DNA of 64,000 bases from Larix kaempferi (Eukaryota; Streptophyta; Pinopsida; Pinales; Pinaceae): positions 9,706,501 through 9,770,500 of the forward strand of contig BSBM01000762.1 of assembly GCA_027924585.1 (NCBI GenBank). The letters are read 5' to 3'. The notes beneath the pieces were generated by a model. That model made no database searches. It had not been told where the DNA came from and worked only from the letters and a program-made list of their open reading frames with translations. This document shows positions 34,538 through 44,890 of the stretch, one piece after another; the stretch's first letter is position 1, and every line of letters begins with the position of its first letter. A program made the position numbers and the translations under genes.

Positions 34538-35143
34538 GTGTACAAAGATGCATCCGACATATTTTATGACCTAGCAGCACATGAAGATAGGGAAGAAAAC
34601 CGACAAGAAGTTCTCCATGAATTGTTCAGATTAATTTCAAATGATGAAGTTGTAGGAAAAATGATTGACCTATTGCATAAATTTAAATATAAACAAGTCG
34701 AGCAAAGACAAACTAAAAACATTTGCCGACTAAATCAAAAAGAGAAAAATGATGCCGACCCATTGGTCGACCTCGACATAAACGGATATCATGTACGACA
34801 AGTCGTACTAGATTTTGGATCCCACGTGAATATCATGACTCGTGATACCTAGGACCAACTCGGTTGACCACAACTGCATGAATTGGGGATTTATCTAAAT
34901 CTCACAGATCAAGGATTAATGAGCCGATTGGAGTATGGAAAGGAGTCAAAACTTCCATCAAAGGCATCATGACAAAAGTAGATTTTGAGATCATCACTCC
35001 CAAGGATGATGCGAGTTATTTCCCTGGCTTGGTCGGTCGACCTTGGGGACGAAAGATGAAGGCCTCAGTTTCCTCAGACAAAAGTCACATCAAGTTGGAA
35101 GGCAATGGGCAGAAGGTTATCCTACCAATATTCCCATCTTAGG
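34538..35143 (+). pseudogene. Element B protease region
   Basis: Follows gag. The 104-aa open piece ends with the aspartic protease start: LVDLDINGYHVRQVVLDFGS then HVNIMTRDT. DFGS replaces the classic DSGA, a form common in this branch. After a stop, further frames give LHELGIYLNL, FEIITPKDDASYFPGLVGRPWG and KLEGNGQKVILPI, which match the remainder of this protease, including the 'ILGRPW' turn (here LVGRPWG). Two or more stops interrupt it. Confidence 0.65.
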
Positions 35144-35562
35144 GAGAACCATGGTCGGAACCTACAGAAATGGACAATGATATTTGAAAGCTTTATCGAA
35201 TAGACAATAATGAATATCACATTGAACCAAATTTCCAAGGAGAACTTCATCTTGGAGATCCTGTTTCGCTCAGATATAATTCTGATGCAGAACTCTATGA
35301 TTGGAAAATAGAAAACTTCGATTTACATGAGAAAGAATGCTGGACGGTGGAAGCCATCTCAAAGAATCAAATAAAGAAGTGTCTCTCAATATCATACACA
35401 CTGAAGATATTCGAACAAAAAATGCGAGCATACCCAACACTTGTTCCAGACAGAAATACACAATCAGGTAATTCAACATTAAGGTATAAAGAACATGATT
35501 CACCTGCTGTACATGTCGAACAGGTATCAAAACATGTCGGAGAACAAGGTTGATTATAAATT

Positions 35563-35975
35563 ATGGTAGAGACATTTATTGGTCAAGCTGCGAGATGGCG
35601 GGACACCCGTCAGTCGAAACTCCAAAGCTGGAATACTGCATCAATATTTTTTATAGAAAGGTTTGGAGGAAGAAAATTGACGACTCAGGTCGACATCCCT
35701 CTGTTTACACAGGGACAAAATCCTGAATTCCACATCGACTGTTGCGAAAGAGAATGGAGAAAATTGGGCTATAAAGATGAAAGAGCATGGCCTCACCTCT
35801 TCCCCAAAACACTTGATGATCTACCTAATAAATGGTACAAGATGGAAGAAGCAAGAGGAGAAAATTTCATTTGGAAAGACTTAAAGGAAAATTTTATTAA
35901 GGATTTCTAGTTTTCTCCATAGGAAGAGAAGTTAGTCGAAGCAAGTCAAAGTATCAAATAATTTTTGTAGTCGAT
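35563..35975 (+). pseudogene. Second gag-like domain between protease and RT
   Basis: This open frame of 115 aa continues past a stop to about 35970. The core (residues about 40-115) reads VDIPLFTQGQNPEFHIDCCE, then AWPHLFPKTLDDLPNKWYKM and FIWKDLKENFIKDF. This is the layout of a Retrotrans_gag domain: 'PxFxGxxDPxxHxxxxE ... RxFPxxLxxxAxxWY ... W.xLxxxFxxxF'. Element B already has such a domain at 33150-33600, so this would be a second one, in an unusual place downstream of protease. The call rests on pattern recognition and no alignment was run. Alternatives are an unrelated helical linker, or insertion of part of another element. Confidence 0.5.
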
Positions 35976-36081
35976 AGAAACTTCAGCACTTGCAGAAAAG
36001 CAGAAGATCATACATCGACCTACTACCTGCTATAACATAAAGACGACAGAAAGCCAGCATTCGACAATACCAAGCCTAGAA

Positions 36082-37350
36082 ATGGAGATATCAGTTGGAA
36101 AAAGTTTTCAATGGAGAAAGGATCACCCCGATCTGTCAAATCCCATAAGAACAATCTTTATCACAGACATTGTCGAAAAATACGAACCCAAAAGGTTGTC
36201 AGAAAAAGACTTTCCACTAGCATTCACACAAATCAAAGAAGGTGAAAGACCAATAAGTGACAGTCATGCACCAGAATGGATGGACGCAAAGATGAAAACA
36301 AAGGAAGTAGATATTTCGAATGACGACCAACCGAAAATGGCAAAGATTGGCGTTTACTGGAATGAGGAACAAACAACAGAAATCTCCAGTATCCTCAAAG
36401 AATTTCAAGACGTATTTTCTCGAGATTATAGAGACTTGAAAGGACTTGTGTAGGATATGGGCGAGATGAAAATTGATATTAAACTAGACGCCAAAACTGT
36501 AAAGAAAAGACCCTACAAGCTTGCTCACAAATATAAGGATATTGTTAAAAAGGAGATCGATAGTATGCTAGCAGCATAATCATATATCCTATCGACCAGT
36601 TGGAGTGGGAAATCCCAATGGTTGTTCAGCCAAAGAAACAAGATGCGACACGACTAAGAATCTGTGTCGACTTTTGTGAGCTGAACAAGCTAACACTCAC
36701 AGACCTCTTTCCAAGCCCTTTTGCAGATTAAATTATTAATGAAGTTGCAGGGCATGAGTGCTACTCTTTCACGGATGGATTCTTGGGGTACAATCAACTA
36801 CCTATTGCAAAGGAAGATCGGAAAAAGACAACATTCATGTGCGAATTCGGGTCATTCACGTACAAAGTCATGCCCTTCGCTCTGAAGAACGCGCCTGTGG
36901 TCTTCTCAAGAATTGTCGTAAAGCATTTCAAGAATATATCTACAAAATCATGGTTGTATACTTTGATGATTGGAAAATCTATACAATGCTAAAGGATCAT
37001 TGCAAATGGATTCGACTAATGTTAGAACGGTGTCGGCAGATATAGTTGTCGCTGAACATTAAAAAGTTCATTTTCGCAACACTTATCGGCATATTGCTAG
37101 GCCATGTAGTTTGCAAAGAAGGAATCAAGGTTGACTATGTGAAGATCAAAATTATTCTCGACCTAAAGCCTCCAGTTAATCCAAAACAAGTGCGGATCCT
37201 GTTGGGTCATACCGGATATTACAGGAAGTTCATCAGACATTACTCTGATATGACTTATCCTCTCTAAGAGCTGTTAAAAGATGATCAAGATTACAGGGGG
37301 ACGGAGGAGTGCAACATCTCATTTAACACATTGAAAAGAAAAATGGTTGA
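36082..37350 (+). pseudogene. Element B reverse transcriptase and its N-terminal linker
   Basis: The linker ORF (36082-36453) ends with YWNEEQTTEISSILKEFQDV, the usual pre-RT 'L..F.DVF' block. The RT itself is scattered over three frames: VQPKKQ and RICVDFCELNKLTL (about 36630-36700), SFTDGFLGYNQLPIAKED (36765-36830, catalytic Asp kept), FALKNAPVVFSRIV, then VVYFDDWKIY near 36955-36985 with both catalytic Asp present. The connection block ILLGHTGYYRKFIRHYSDMT ends at about 37260. Stops and at least three frameshifts disable it. Confidence 0.8.
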
Positions 37351-37393
37351 AGAACCCATCCTCTGATTTCCGGATTGGTAAAAAAAAATTCAC

Positions 37394-37830
37394 GTGCACA
37401 TTGATGTGTCTGGAATAGCCGTTGGCGCCATTATAACACAACCTAGAGAAGATGGCATGGATTATCCTAATGCATTCAGCAGTCGAAAATTGAATAAAGC
37501 TGAAAGAAATTATTCCATGACCGAAAGGGAAGCATTAGGTATGGTATTTGGACCGCAAAAATACCGTCATTATTTATTGGCTAACCCCTTTGTATTTTAT
37601 ACAGATCATCAAGCCTTAAAATACTTAGTCAATAAACCATTGCATCACAGGAGGTTATGTCGCTGGCTATTACTGTTTCAAGAATTTGAATTTGAATTAA
37701 TTATTTGACCTGGAAAAGCTAATGTCAGACCAGACCACCTATCGAGAGTTGACAAAGGAAAGAAGCCGACAGGAATCGAACATGACTTACTGGATGCACA
37801 CTTGTTTCGTATTGAAGCAGTCCCTTCAAA
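37394..37830 (+). pseudogene. Element B RNase H
   Basis: The 104-aa ORF carries the whole gypsy RNase H core: VHIDVSGIAVGAIITQ (first Asp), AERNYSMTEREALGMVFG (Glu) and FVFYTDHQALKYLVN (Asp). After a stop the frame goes on with PGKANVRPDHLSR, the normal end. Good conservation suggests the element was active not very long before it was silenced. Confidence 0.85.
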
Positions 37831-37899
37831 AATTGCAGAAATTGTACAATTTCTCGAGGATGGGAAAGCTCCTGAAGGAATGACTGAGAAAAAGAGGAA

Positions 37900-39079
37900 G
37901 ATCTTGGCAATGAAAGCAGCTCCCTACACTCTGATCAATGGATTCCTCTATAAACTTGGCTTGGATGATATAGTACGTTGATGTGCACTCGAGCATGAAC
38001 GACAGGATATACTTGCAGAAGCTCATGATGGACTGATGGGTGGACATTATCATGCAGCCATAACTGCTAAAAAAATTCTGCAAGCCGGACTATGGTGGCC
38101 GATAGTTCATAAAGATTGTCAAGAATTCGTATCTAATTATGATAGATGTCAGCGTATGGGTCGACCGCTCCTAAGAACAGAAATGCCACTGGTTCCAATT
38201 AACCCTAGCCGAACATTTGAAAATTTGGCTATCGATTTTATTGGACCATTTCCAGTAGTGGGGAGGAGGACAGGTGCTCGATATCTTATCACTGCTGTCG
38301 AATATGTTACAAAGTGGGCAGAAGCAGAACTGGTCGAAACATGTTCAAGCGAAGTTGCCGCTAAGTTTATTTATGAAAACATCATAACACGTTTTGGATG
38401 CCCTATAACATTGATAAGTGACCAAGGTACACATTTTGTATGTAAAACCATTGAAGCATTGACTAAGGAGTTTGCAGTCTATCATAGAATAAGCGCAGCA
38501 TATAATCCGCAGTCGAATAGTGCTGTAGAATCATTCAATAAAACACTCACAAAAGGACTGACAAAAATATGCAACACAGAGAAAAATGACCGGGATGAAA
38601 AAGTACCTGCTGTTCTCGAGGCATATAGAACAAAATACAAAAGAACGACAGGTCAGACACCTTTCTCACTTGTCTATGGACAAGAATCAGTCGTCCCATT
38701 ACATTTTCGACGACAAGCACCAACCATTGCAGCAGTTTTTCACATTGATGTCGAAGATGCTCGACAAAAATGGCTATTAAAACTGTCGAAGCTGGATGAA
38801 AGTCAACCGATGGCGATAGAACATCAACAAGTCCAAAAGCAACAACAGAAAGCATGGAATGATAGAAATATGAAGCAGAAGAATCTATTAGTTGGAGATT
38901 TGGCACTCCTCTATAATAGCTGCATAAAAGGGAGGCCGAAGAAGTTGCATATAGAATGGATGGGACCCTATATTGTCGAAGCATTAAATCCTAACAGATT
39001 AGTCCAACTGAAAACGCTACAGGGAAATGTTTTCAAGAAAGCGGTAAATGGCGCCCGACTTAAAAGGTACAAGTCGTGA
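37900..39079 (+). CDS. Element B integrase, long open frame, no chromodomain
   Basis: The 347-aa ORF at 38036-39079 contains the complete catalytic half and C-terminal part of integrase. The preceding HHCC module begins in the frame before 38036. Visible are HYHAA and CQEFVSNYDRC (HHCC), then LAIDFIGPFP (Asp 1), LISDQGTHFV (Asp 2) and SAVESFNKTL (Glu). A GPF/Y-like module, WMGPYIVEALN, follows near the C-terminus, and the protein ends KRYKS with no chromodomain. The catalytic triad is intact. The upstream polyprotein is broken, so this is only the surviving open segment and not an independent gene. A Penelope-like insertion lies 30 bp after the stop. Confidence 0.85.
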
Positions 39080-39109
39080 ATGTCCAAAAAAAAAAACGGT
39101 TAAGAAGTA

Positions 39110-39519
39110 TTGGTTGGTGGAGCCCTGTGTAGAAAAAATAAAAGTCTTCAATGTTTCGAGCTAAGTAGCGCAGACCATCTTCAGGAGGAGATACTCACGT
39201 TTCTCACACAATATTTTCCAACAATTGTTTATTAATAATGCTTGTAACCCTAAAATTAAAAGGTAATTCTCATGTCGACCCATTAAGGTAAAACATTATT
39301 AATATTTTAATTTTCAGCATCTTTAATCCGGTTAATAATAGGAGCCCAAGATTTGCTTAATTTCCAGCCATCATCACGGTTAAGATTATTTGGGTGTTTT
39401 TCGATTTTTATAGCCTCTCTAACCCATCTCATTGTGTAATGCTCTATATTGACAATAACTTTCACATTTTCAAGGGAAATATGGTGTTTAGAAGCTACTG
39501 AGTGTTCTGCCAATGCGGA
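39110..39519 (-). mobile_element. 5'-truncated Penelope-like element (GIY-YIG tail)
   Basis: This is a 410-bp insertion on the minus strand flanked by a perfect 10-bp duplication, TTAAGAAGTA (39100-39109 and 39520-39529). The ORF at 39513-39307 gives the C-terminal end of a Penelope-type protein. It begins near AEHSVASKHHI, continues MRWVREAIKIEKHPNNLNRD and ends DGWKLSKSWAPII. These are the last motifs of the GIY-YIG endonuclease domain in these elements. A 3' untranslated part of about 200 bp follows. RT and most of the endonuclease are missing, the usual result of incomplete reverse transcription. Penelope-like elements are rare in plants and known from conifers. Confidence 0.85.
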
Positions 39520-39595
39520 TTAAGAAGTAACTGAAGTAACCGAACGAGAATACTATAAGCAATCAAGAAAAACAACAAAGCATGAAAAAAGAAGA

Positions 39596-42500
39596 ATGAC
39601 GAGAGAGTGGCAGAATAAGGATGGAAAAAGAAAAGAAAAAAGTTTGGCGCATAACCATCAATATTATAGACATCGACGAGTTACAGAGAAAATCAGGCTT
39701 GACAGAAACAATGGAGCTCAGACCGACCAAATTCATCTAGAGAAGGTCGTCGACATAACACATCAAACGAGGTATCACGACATCATGATGACAAAGAAAT
39801 AAAGGCTAAAGATATCGACTACGTAGAAGTAATGCACCTGAGAGGGCACTGATATCCTATCAGTCCAAATTAATAACTCCGTCAAATCAACCATCAATAC
39901 AGGCCTCTACGTCATGTTCACCCGTGCCGAGCAACTCCACCATAAATCCAAAGCTCAAGGATTTGTGGGCACTCTTTTTCCGAGAACTTGAACTCCAAGA
40001 TACAGAGCTCCCTGACCCCGCCGAAGCTACTTTCACATTCCTGAACCATGAATCTACCATGGCTCCCAGAAAAACCTTAACTGCTACCAAGGCCACTGCC
40101 ACAATGGTTAGAGAGATAGAAAAATCACAAACACCATTGTAAACAAGACTCGAGATGATTAGGAATTCAAAAGTGATAGAACCCACTTGGAAGAGGGCAT
40201 GGAAGGACTTTGAAGAGTGGGGGAAGGAATCTGACGGCCGCTGGAGGGAGGAAGCTCAACGTCTGCAGACAGCCACAATTTTGCACTATATGAAGGCACT
40301 GCTATTGGACAGCTTTGGAGGACTTAAATAAATCATCGTCCAATTCATTATTAGCAGGTATCACAATGACAAGCTCTATTTTGATATTCTAGTCAACATC
40401 AATGGAGAATTGTTCCATAAGATAACTCGGTTATCACATAAGGGGGATGTTGTACTGACAAGTTCAGGAGCGAACTTGGTCAATGAATTTATCGAGACCC
40501 CTATTGGAAAGAACTCACGAGGAATAGTCATGACTCAAATTGTATATGGCAACTATAAAATTGCTGCGAAGATTGTGTCGCATGCACTTTCACGGATAGG
40601 AAGGGGATTTGATTTGAAGATCGACATGTTGGAAGCTATCAAGAATATGGCGATGCATAGCAAAGTATACAAGTGGGCTGACTTCTTGGTCGACATTGTC
40701 AAGTACACATGCTATAAGTTCCAAGATGAAGGGACCAACATCCGTTATCCCTCTGTACTTATCTGGATTGCTATGACCCATCTTCGTCCGAAAGGAAACA
40801 AAGTTTTTTCCCAAGAACATATTGTCCTAATGAAGAATTTCCGCTGCTTCGCTTTAGGAACAAGTTGACATGGTCCATCAACAGTTAAAATCTGGCTGGA
40901 AGCATGGTTTATCGACTTCAAAACAACAACGACAAGATGGAGGGTACCTCAGAACGTTCGACGAAGTATACCCCCGACAACACACATCCAAATTTCTTTG
41001 GATGATACAGCAGTTTGGTACATGGAAGGTGCAGCAGGTCAGGCTAAACACCTCGACTATTACCCATCAGTAAGTGAAATTTTCATGGATTTGAGTCGAC
41101 AATCCAATGAAGTACTGGAAATCCTAGCCCAGGCCTGAAAAGTCAACTTCACATATGTCGAACCCTTGTCAAATGCGGAACAAGAAGAAGCATATGAAAG
41201 CCAGTTGTACATGAATACCTTCACATATCAGCCATAACCGGTACCAAATCCTAAGATACTAGCACTTACAATGACTCCACACAAAGAATCAACAGAAGCC
41301 AGAGAGCAGTCGGACAACAGCACAGAGTCCGACAACCTATAACATATTTTGATAGATGACAACATACAGAAGGTAGCAGTTGAACTAATTACGGCCCGAC
41401 AGAACAAGGTAATACCGACCCAGGGGAAAGGAAAAATAAAGGTAACCTTTCAAGAACCGACGGAAGAAGACGAAATCGATTTATATGACACTGCCACCCA
41501 TATTCTTTAGGATGCAACCAAGAACAAATTGCCTGTCGAATACCAGTTCAGAAAATTTCTAGAAATAGATAAGTATCCACCTTCTCGACTTATTGCTTAA
41601 AACCTAAAATTCTGGTTGAACCCCATATCGACCTAACCGATCTTACCCCTCCTTCTTCCCCAACCGCAATAGAGGAAGAAAGTACCTCTTTATCATTAGC
41701 TGCTCCTACTAACCCATCAAATGTTATGTTGAGGCAGTTTATCACAAATCTCCCAGCACAATGTCCCAACTGGCGTGAGATGGTCATTCGCCAACCAATC
41801 TTTGCAACCCTAGCCACTGTTCCGGTTAACCTAGCTCCCCCCAACACCATTCAAGTCGACAATTTACCCTTATCATCGACAGTACCAGAAGTCGTCGCCC
41901 ATAAAAGGACCCACCATATCAGAAACCCCGACCCATTAGGTCTAGTTTATTCACAACAAACAATTGTTTATACCCGTCTTCCAGTCACATCATTACCACA
42001 ACAAATGAGTCCACCTCGAATTGCAGTCGATCAAAGTGAAAAGTATCCCCATGTCGAGACTAAAAATGAGTCAAGTCTAGTAGGTCCAGGTCTGTTCGAC
42101 AGTACCACTTCATTGACTCCACTTACGACATCAATTGACCTTCCATCATTACCAACGAGTCAGTCGAGTCTCCCTGTTGACGGATCCAAGTCTAGTCCGG
42201 TGACGAAGCAACAAAACAAAGAAGCAATCATGACAGAAGCAGTTGAAGCCGCCTTTGTTCAAGCCAAGGAACCAGCCGCAACTCAAGATTTTGCAGCCAA
42301 CATGACAGAACCACCAAAGCACACCAATGTTCCAGACATTAGTACAAGCAATATAGATACATCCAGCATACCAACAAATATTCTAACAAGTGCCGGAACT
42401 ATTGAACATGAAATTCTAGTTACTACCGAAGCAGTACCAAGTATACAAGTCCAGGAAGAACAAGTTGTTGCTAGCACACAAGTAGCCATCGACAGTCAAC

Positions 42501-43500
42501 CAACAACCGTCGAAAAATATAAGGGGCCAGAACAACAAGTCATAACTAAAGAGAAAGAAAAAGAGAAGATTATCCGGAAGAAACACAAGGAAAGTAAATG
42601 CAAAGAAAGAGAACTTCAACAGCAGTTACAAACACAACAAACGTAGCAAGACCAATCAGAAAATACTCTCTCAGTATACTTAGATCAATTTGGAGCTACT
42701 GTTAGCTATCAGCCATAGTTGGCATCGCAAGAAGAGCTTGACTTACTTGAAGATGTAGTTTTCAGAGCACAAAGATGTCATCGACAGGACACAAAAGACC
42801 AGTTAGTTTAGCTCCAGGAAGAAAGGACTATGTTTCTTGCTAAGTGTGAAAACTTAGCTCAGCAAGTTATCCCACTTCCATCCAGTTCTGACATGACATC
42901 ACCTCTTGACAGAGCATACCGACTATTCAAATCTATCGTGTCGATGTTACAATCCGAGTTGCTCAAAAGACAACAAGATCAGGCTATCAAAGCAGATTCA
43001 CGCATGGAAAATCAGTTTATAGCCTTCATAGAAGCTGTCAATTTACTCAAATAGTATGATATTCAAGCAGAAAAGATCACCGAAGTTCTGGCCAACTGGT
43101 ATGTACATTATGGCGAAGTCTACAAAGAACTACAAAAGACAAGGTCATTGCTAAGCACACTTCACCGACTGTGTTTGACTGCAAAAGAGGCACTTATTGA
43201 AAGACTGGATAATCAGATCGTCATGGAAAATAAAAAAATGGACAAATTAGAAAAACATTAAACACAATGGATATCTCAGGCGCACTGTGGCCTCAATAAA
43301 CTCAAAGAAATTTAGCCCCAACATTGACATTTAATTGGTGCTGCCCAGGAAACAATCACTACATTTGGTCCCGACAGATCCACTTACAGGCTATATCCAC
43401 CCATGACAAGATGGAAAACTTGTCGAAGCTCACAACATTGACTATCGACATTCAGAATTTGCTACGCGCCTGGGAAGAGTTTTAGCACCATCTTTCTATT
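39596..43500 (+). pseudogene. Element B extra 3' coding region, unknown protein
   Basis: After integrase there is roughly 3.5 kb of sequence that reads as protein with sparse stops. Blocks: a start candidate near 40061 (MAPRKTLTATKATATMV), EPTWKRAWKDFEEWGKES (about 40180-40240), a 152-aa ORF (40410-40868) with SSGANLVNEFIETPIGK, IKNMAMHSKVYKWADFLVDI and WIAMTHLRPKGNKVF, then a 306-aa Ser/Thr/Pro/Gln-rich ORF (41726-42646) ending in a charged KEKEKEKIIRKKHKESK stretch. The same frame continues past TAG codons to a helical, coiled-coil-like part (42830-43260). No transmembrane segment stands out. I do not recognise the family. It could be an env-position accessory ORF or a captured host gene. 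Confidence 0.6.
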
Positions 43501-43649
43501 TCCGTCCAAGTCATTCTTGAAGTTTGCTTACAGATATCTGATGTTACCAGCTCCAGCTTACCATCATCATAACCATCCTACTCATTGGTTTTGTATTTTT
43601 TTATCTCTCCATTTCTTCGGGACGAAGAAATATTTTGAGGTGGGGTAGA

Positions 43650-43962
43650 TGTTGGAGGAGCCTAGGTCGACCTATCGACTAGGCCCTCCGCCCAACCATT
43701 CTACAATATATGTCGATAGGTCGTGTTGACTAGTATAGGTCGAGTCGGTTGGTTAGACCGATAGATGGTTATGTAATTATATAAATAGATATATATATAG
43801 GTTGTTGAGCCGATGTAAAGTCAAGATTGGTTCTATGACTGTATTCTGCTCTTGCTAGTTAATATAAAGGCTTGTGTTCTCTCTATCTTTCTTGTCTCTT
43901 GTATTTGTATCATTTTGTATGCTTGCTTATAATATGTAATGTATCTATGGTAACCACATGAA
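43650..43962 (+). repeat. Element B inner 3' LTR copy (truncated)
   Basis: Starts TGTTGGAGGAGCC directly after the purine tract and lacks the final CTTGGGACTACAACA. Similarity to 31315-31638 is high, with scattered substitutions. Confidence 0.9.
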
Positions 43963-44078
43963 TTATGTTTACAGATATCTGATGTTACCAGCTCTAGCTT
44001 ACCATCATCATAACTGTCCTACTCATTAGTTTTGTATTTTTTTTATCTCTCCATTTCTTTGGGATGAAGAAATATTTT

Positions 44079-44091
44079 GAGGTGGGGGAGA
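44079..44091 (+). other. Element B polypurine tract
   Basis: GAGGTGGGGGAGA lies right against the LTR start. The matching tract before the inner LTR copy (about 43637-43649) is GAGGTGGGGTAGA. It is the plus-strand primer site for reverse transcription. Confidence 0.75.
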
Positions 44092-44390
44092 TGTTGGAGG
44101 GGCCTAGGTCAGCCTGTCGACTAGGCCCTCCACCTGACTATTCTGTAATATATGTCGATCGGTTAGAATGACAAACGGTTATGTAACTGTATAAACAGAT
44201 ACATATATATAGGCTGTTGAGCCGATGTAAAGACAAGATTGGTTCTATGACTGTATTTTTCTCTTGCTGGTTAATATAAAGGCTTGTGTTCTCTCTATTT
44301 GTCTTGTCTCTTGTATCTGTATCATTGTGTATGCTTGCTTATAATATGTAATGTATCTATGGTAACCACATGAACCTTGGGACTACAACA
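44092..44390 (+). repeat. Element B terminal 3' LTR
   Basis: TGTTGGAGGGGCC to GGGACTACAACA, 299 bp. It lacks about 29 bp found in the other two copies around the TCGATAGGTCG...AGTATA segment. The CACCC target duplication follows. Confidence 0.92.
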
Positions 44391-44395
44391 CACCC

Positions 44396-44760
44396 CAACC
44401 TAGGAAACTAGTAGATTAGTGGAATTTTCTCTTCTTGATATTTATTTGAATGGGGACCCGGGGTATTTTTTAAGGATTCTAATATTATACCTAAGTATAG
44501 TATCCTAGGCAATTATTTTGGATTGAAAAAACCATGTATATAGATAGGTAGGCGAATATTACATATGAAACATACAATTTACTACTAAAACGTGTAAATT
44601 TTGGCGAATATTATGATAAAAAAATGCATTTTATGTAAATATAGGCGATATTAGAGACTAAAAATGACCAAATAACAAATTTATTTTTTGAAAAAAGGAC
44701 CAAAAAATAGCCAATTGGCAAAATTTTGCCCCTAAAAATTACCTTGATGGGGACATTACA
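44396..44760 (-). repeat. Chromovirus A left LTR, remaining part (split by MITE)
   Basis: CAACCTAGGAAACTAGTAG... continues the LTR broken at 31314. It is interrupted from 44458 to 44754 by a MITE plus its duplication and closes with ATTACA at 44760. It matches 51211-51275. Confidence 0.92.
44458..44746. mobile_element. hAT-type MITE, copy 2
   Basis: A 289-bp element in the LTR of chromovirus A. The 8-bp duplication ATGGGGAC (44450-44457 and 44747-44754) is LTR sequence, which gives an exact empty-site comparison with 51261-51275. Ends: CCGGGGTATTTTTTA and CTAAAAATTACCTTG (imperfect inverted repeat). It is the same length as the copy at 59339. Confidence 0.92.
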
Positions 44761-44771
44761 GTCCTCCCCAC
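44761..44771 (-). other. Chromovirus A polypurine tract
   Basis: Minus strand GGTGGGGAGGAC abuts the 3' LTR start TGTAATGTCCCC. Confidence 0.7.
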
Positions 44772-44890
44772 CCAATATTGCTTGTCCTCAAGCAATTCTA
44801 AATTAGGATGCTGCAAAATTTGTTCCTCCTCCTATGTGGAATCATCACTTGGAAAATCTTTCCACTGTACCAAATACTCCCTTATGGTTC
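44761..44890 (-). pseudogene. Chromodomain of chromovirus A
   Basis: On the minus strand the pol C-terminus reads REYLVQWKDFPSDDST, a stop (TAG, where the family has Trp), then EEEQILQHPNLELLEDKQYW. This is the 'YLVKWxGxPxxxxTWE' pattern of a chromodomain, which steers integration to marked chromatin. The frame runs right into the purine tract GTGGGGAGGAC and the LTR. It defines the element as a chromovirus. Confidence 0.8.

Larger units (their letters stand above)
31315..44390 (+). mobile_element. Ty3/gypsy element 'B' with extra coding regions
   Basis: This is a 13-kb plus-strand LTR retrotransposon inserted in the LTR of chromovirus A, with CACCC target duplication. Element ends are TATTG (mutated TGTTG) and CAACA. 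Order: LTR, PBS, leader ORF, gag with several zinc knuckles, protease, a second gag-like block, RT, RNase H, integrase without chromodomain, Penelope-like insertion, a long extra 3' coding region, then two LTR copies in tandem. Many stops and shifts disable it. Lack of a chromodomain and the Asp-type PBS suggest the Tat/Athila side of the family. The exact lineage is not assigned. Confidence 0.93.
43525..44390 (+). repeat. Tandem duplication of element B 3' UTR plus LTR
   Basis: The block starting TTACAGATATCTGATGTTAC, through the purine tract and LTR, occurs twice. Copy 1 is 43525-43962 and copy 2 starts at about 43966, so the period is about 441 bp. The junction is ...ACCACATGAA|TTATG..., so the first LTR copy lost its last ~16 bases. 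The element therefore has one 5' LTR and two 3' LTRs. Confidence 0.9.

Noticed and set aside
38547-38984. 145-aa antisense ORF within integrase of element B
   Set aside because: Antisense shadow of a well-supported integrase frame.
41726-42646. Independent host gene for the 306-aa Ser/Thr/Pro-rich ORF
   Set aside because: It lies within the LTR boundaries of element B, in frame with further broken coding sequence, so it is treated as part of the element.
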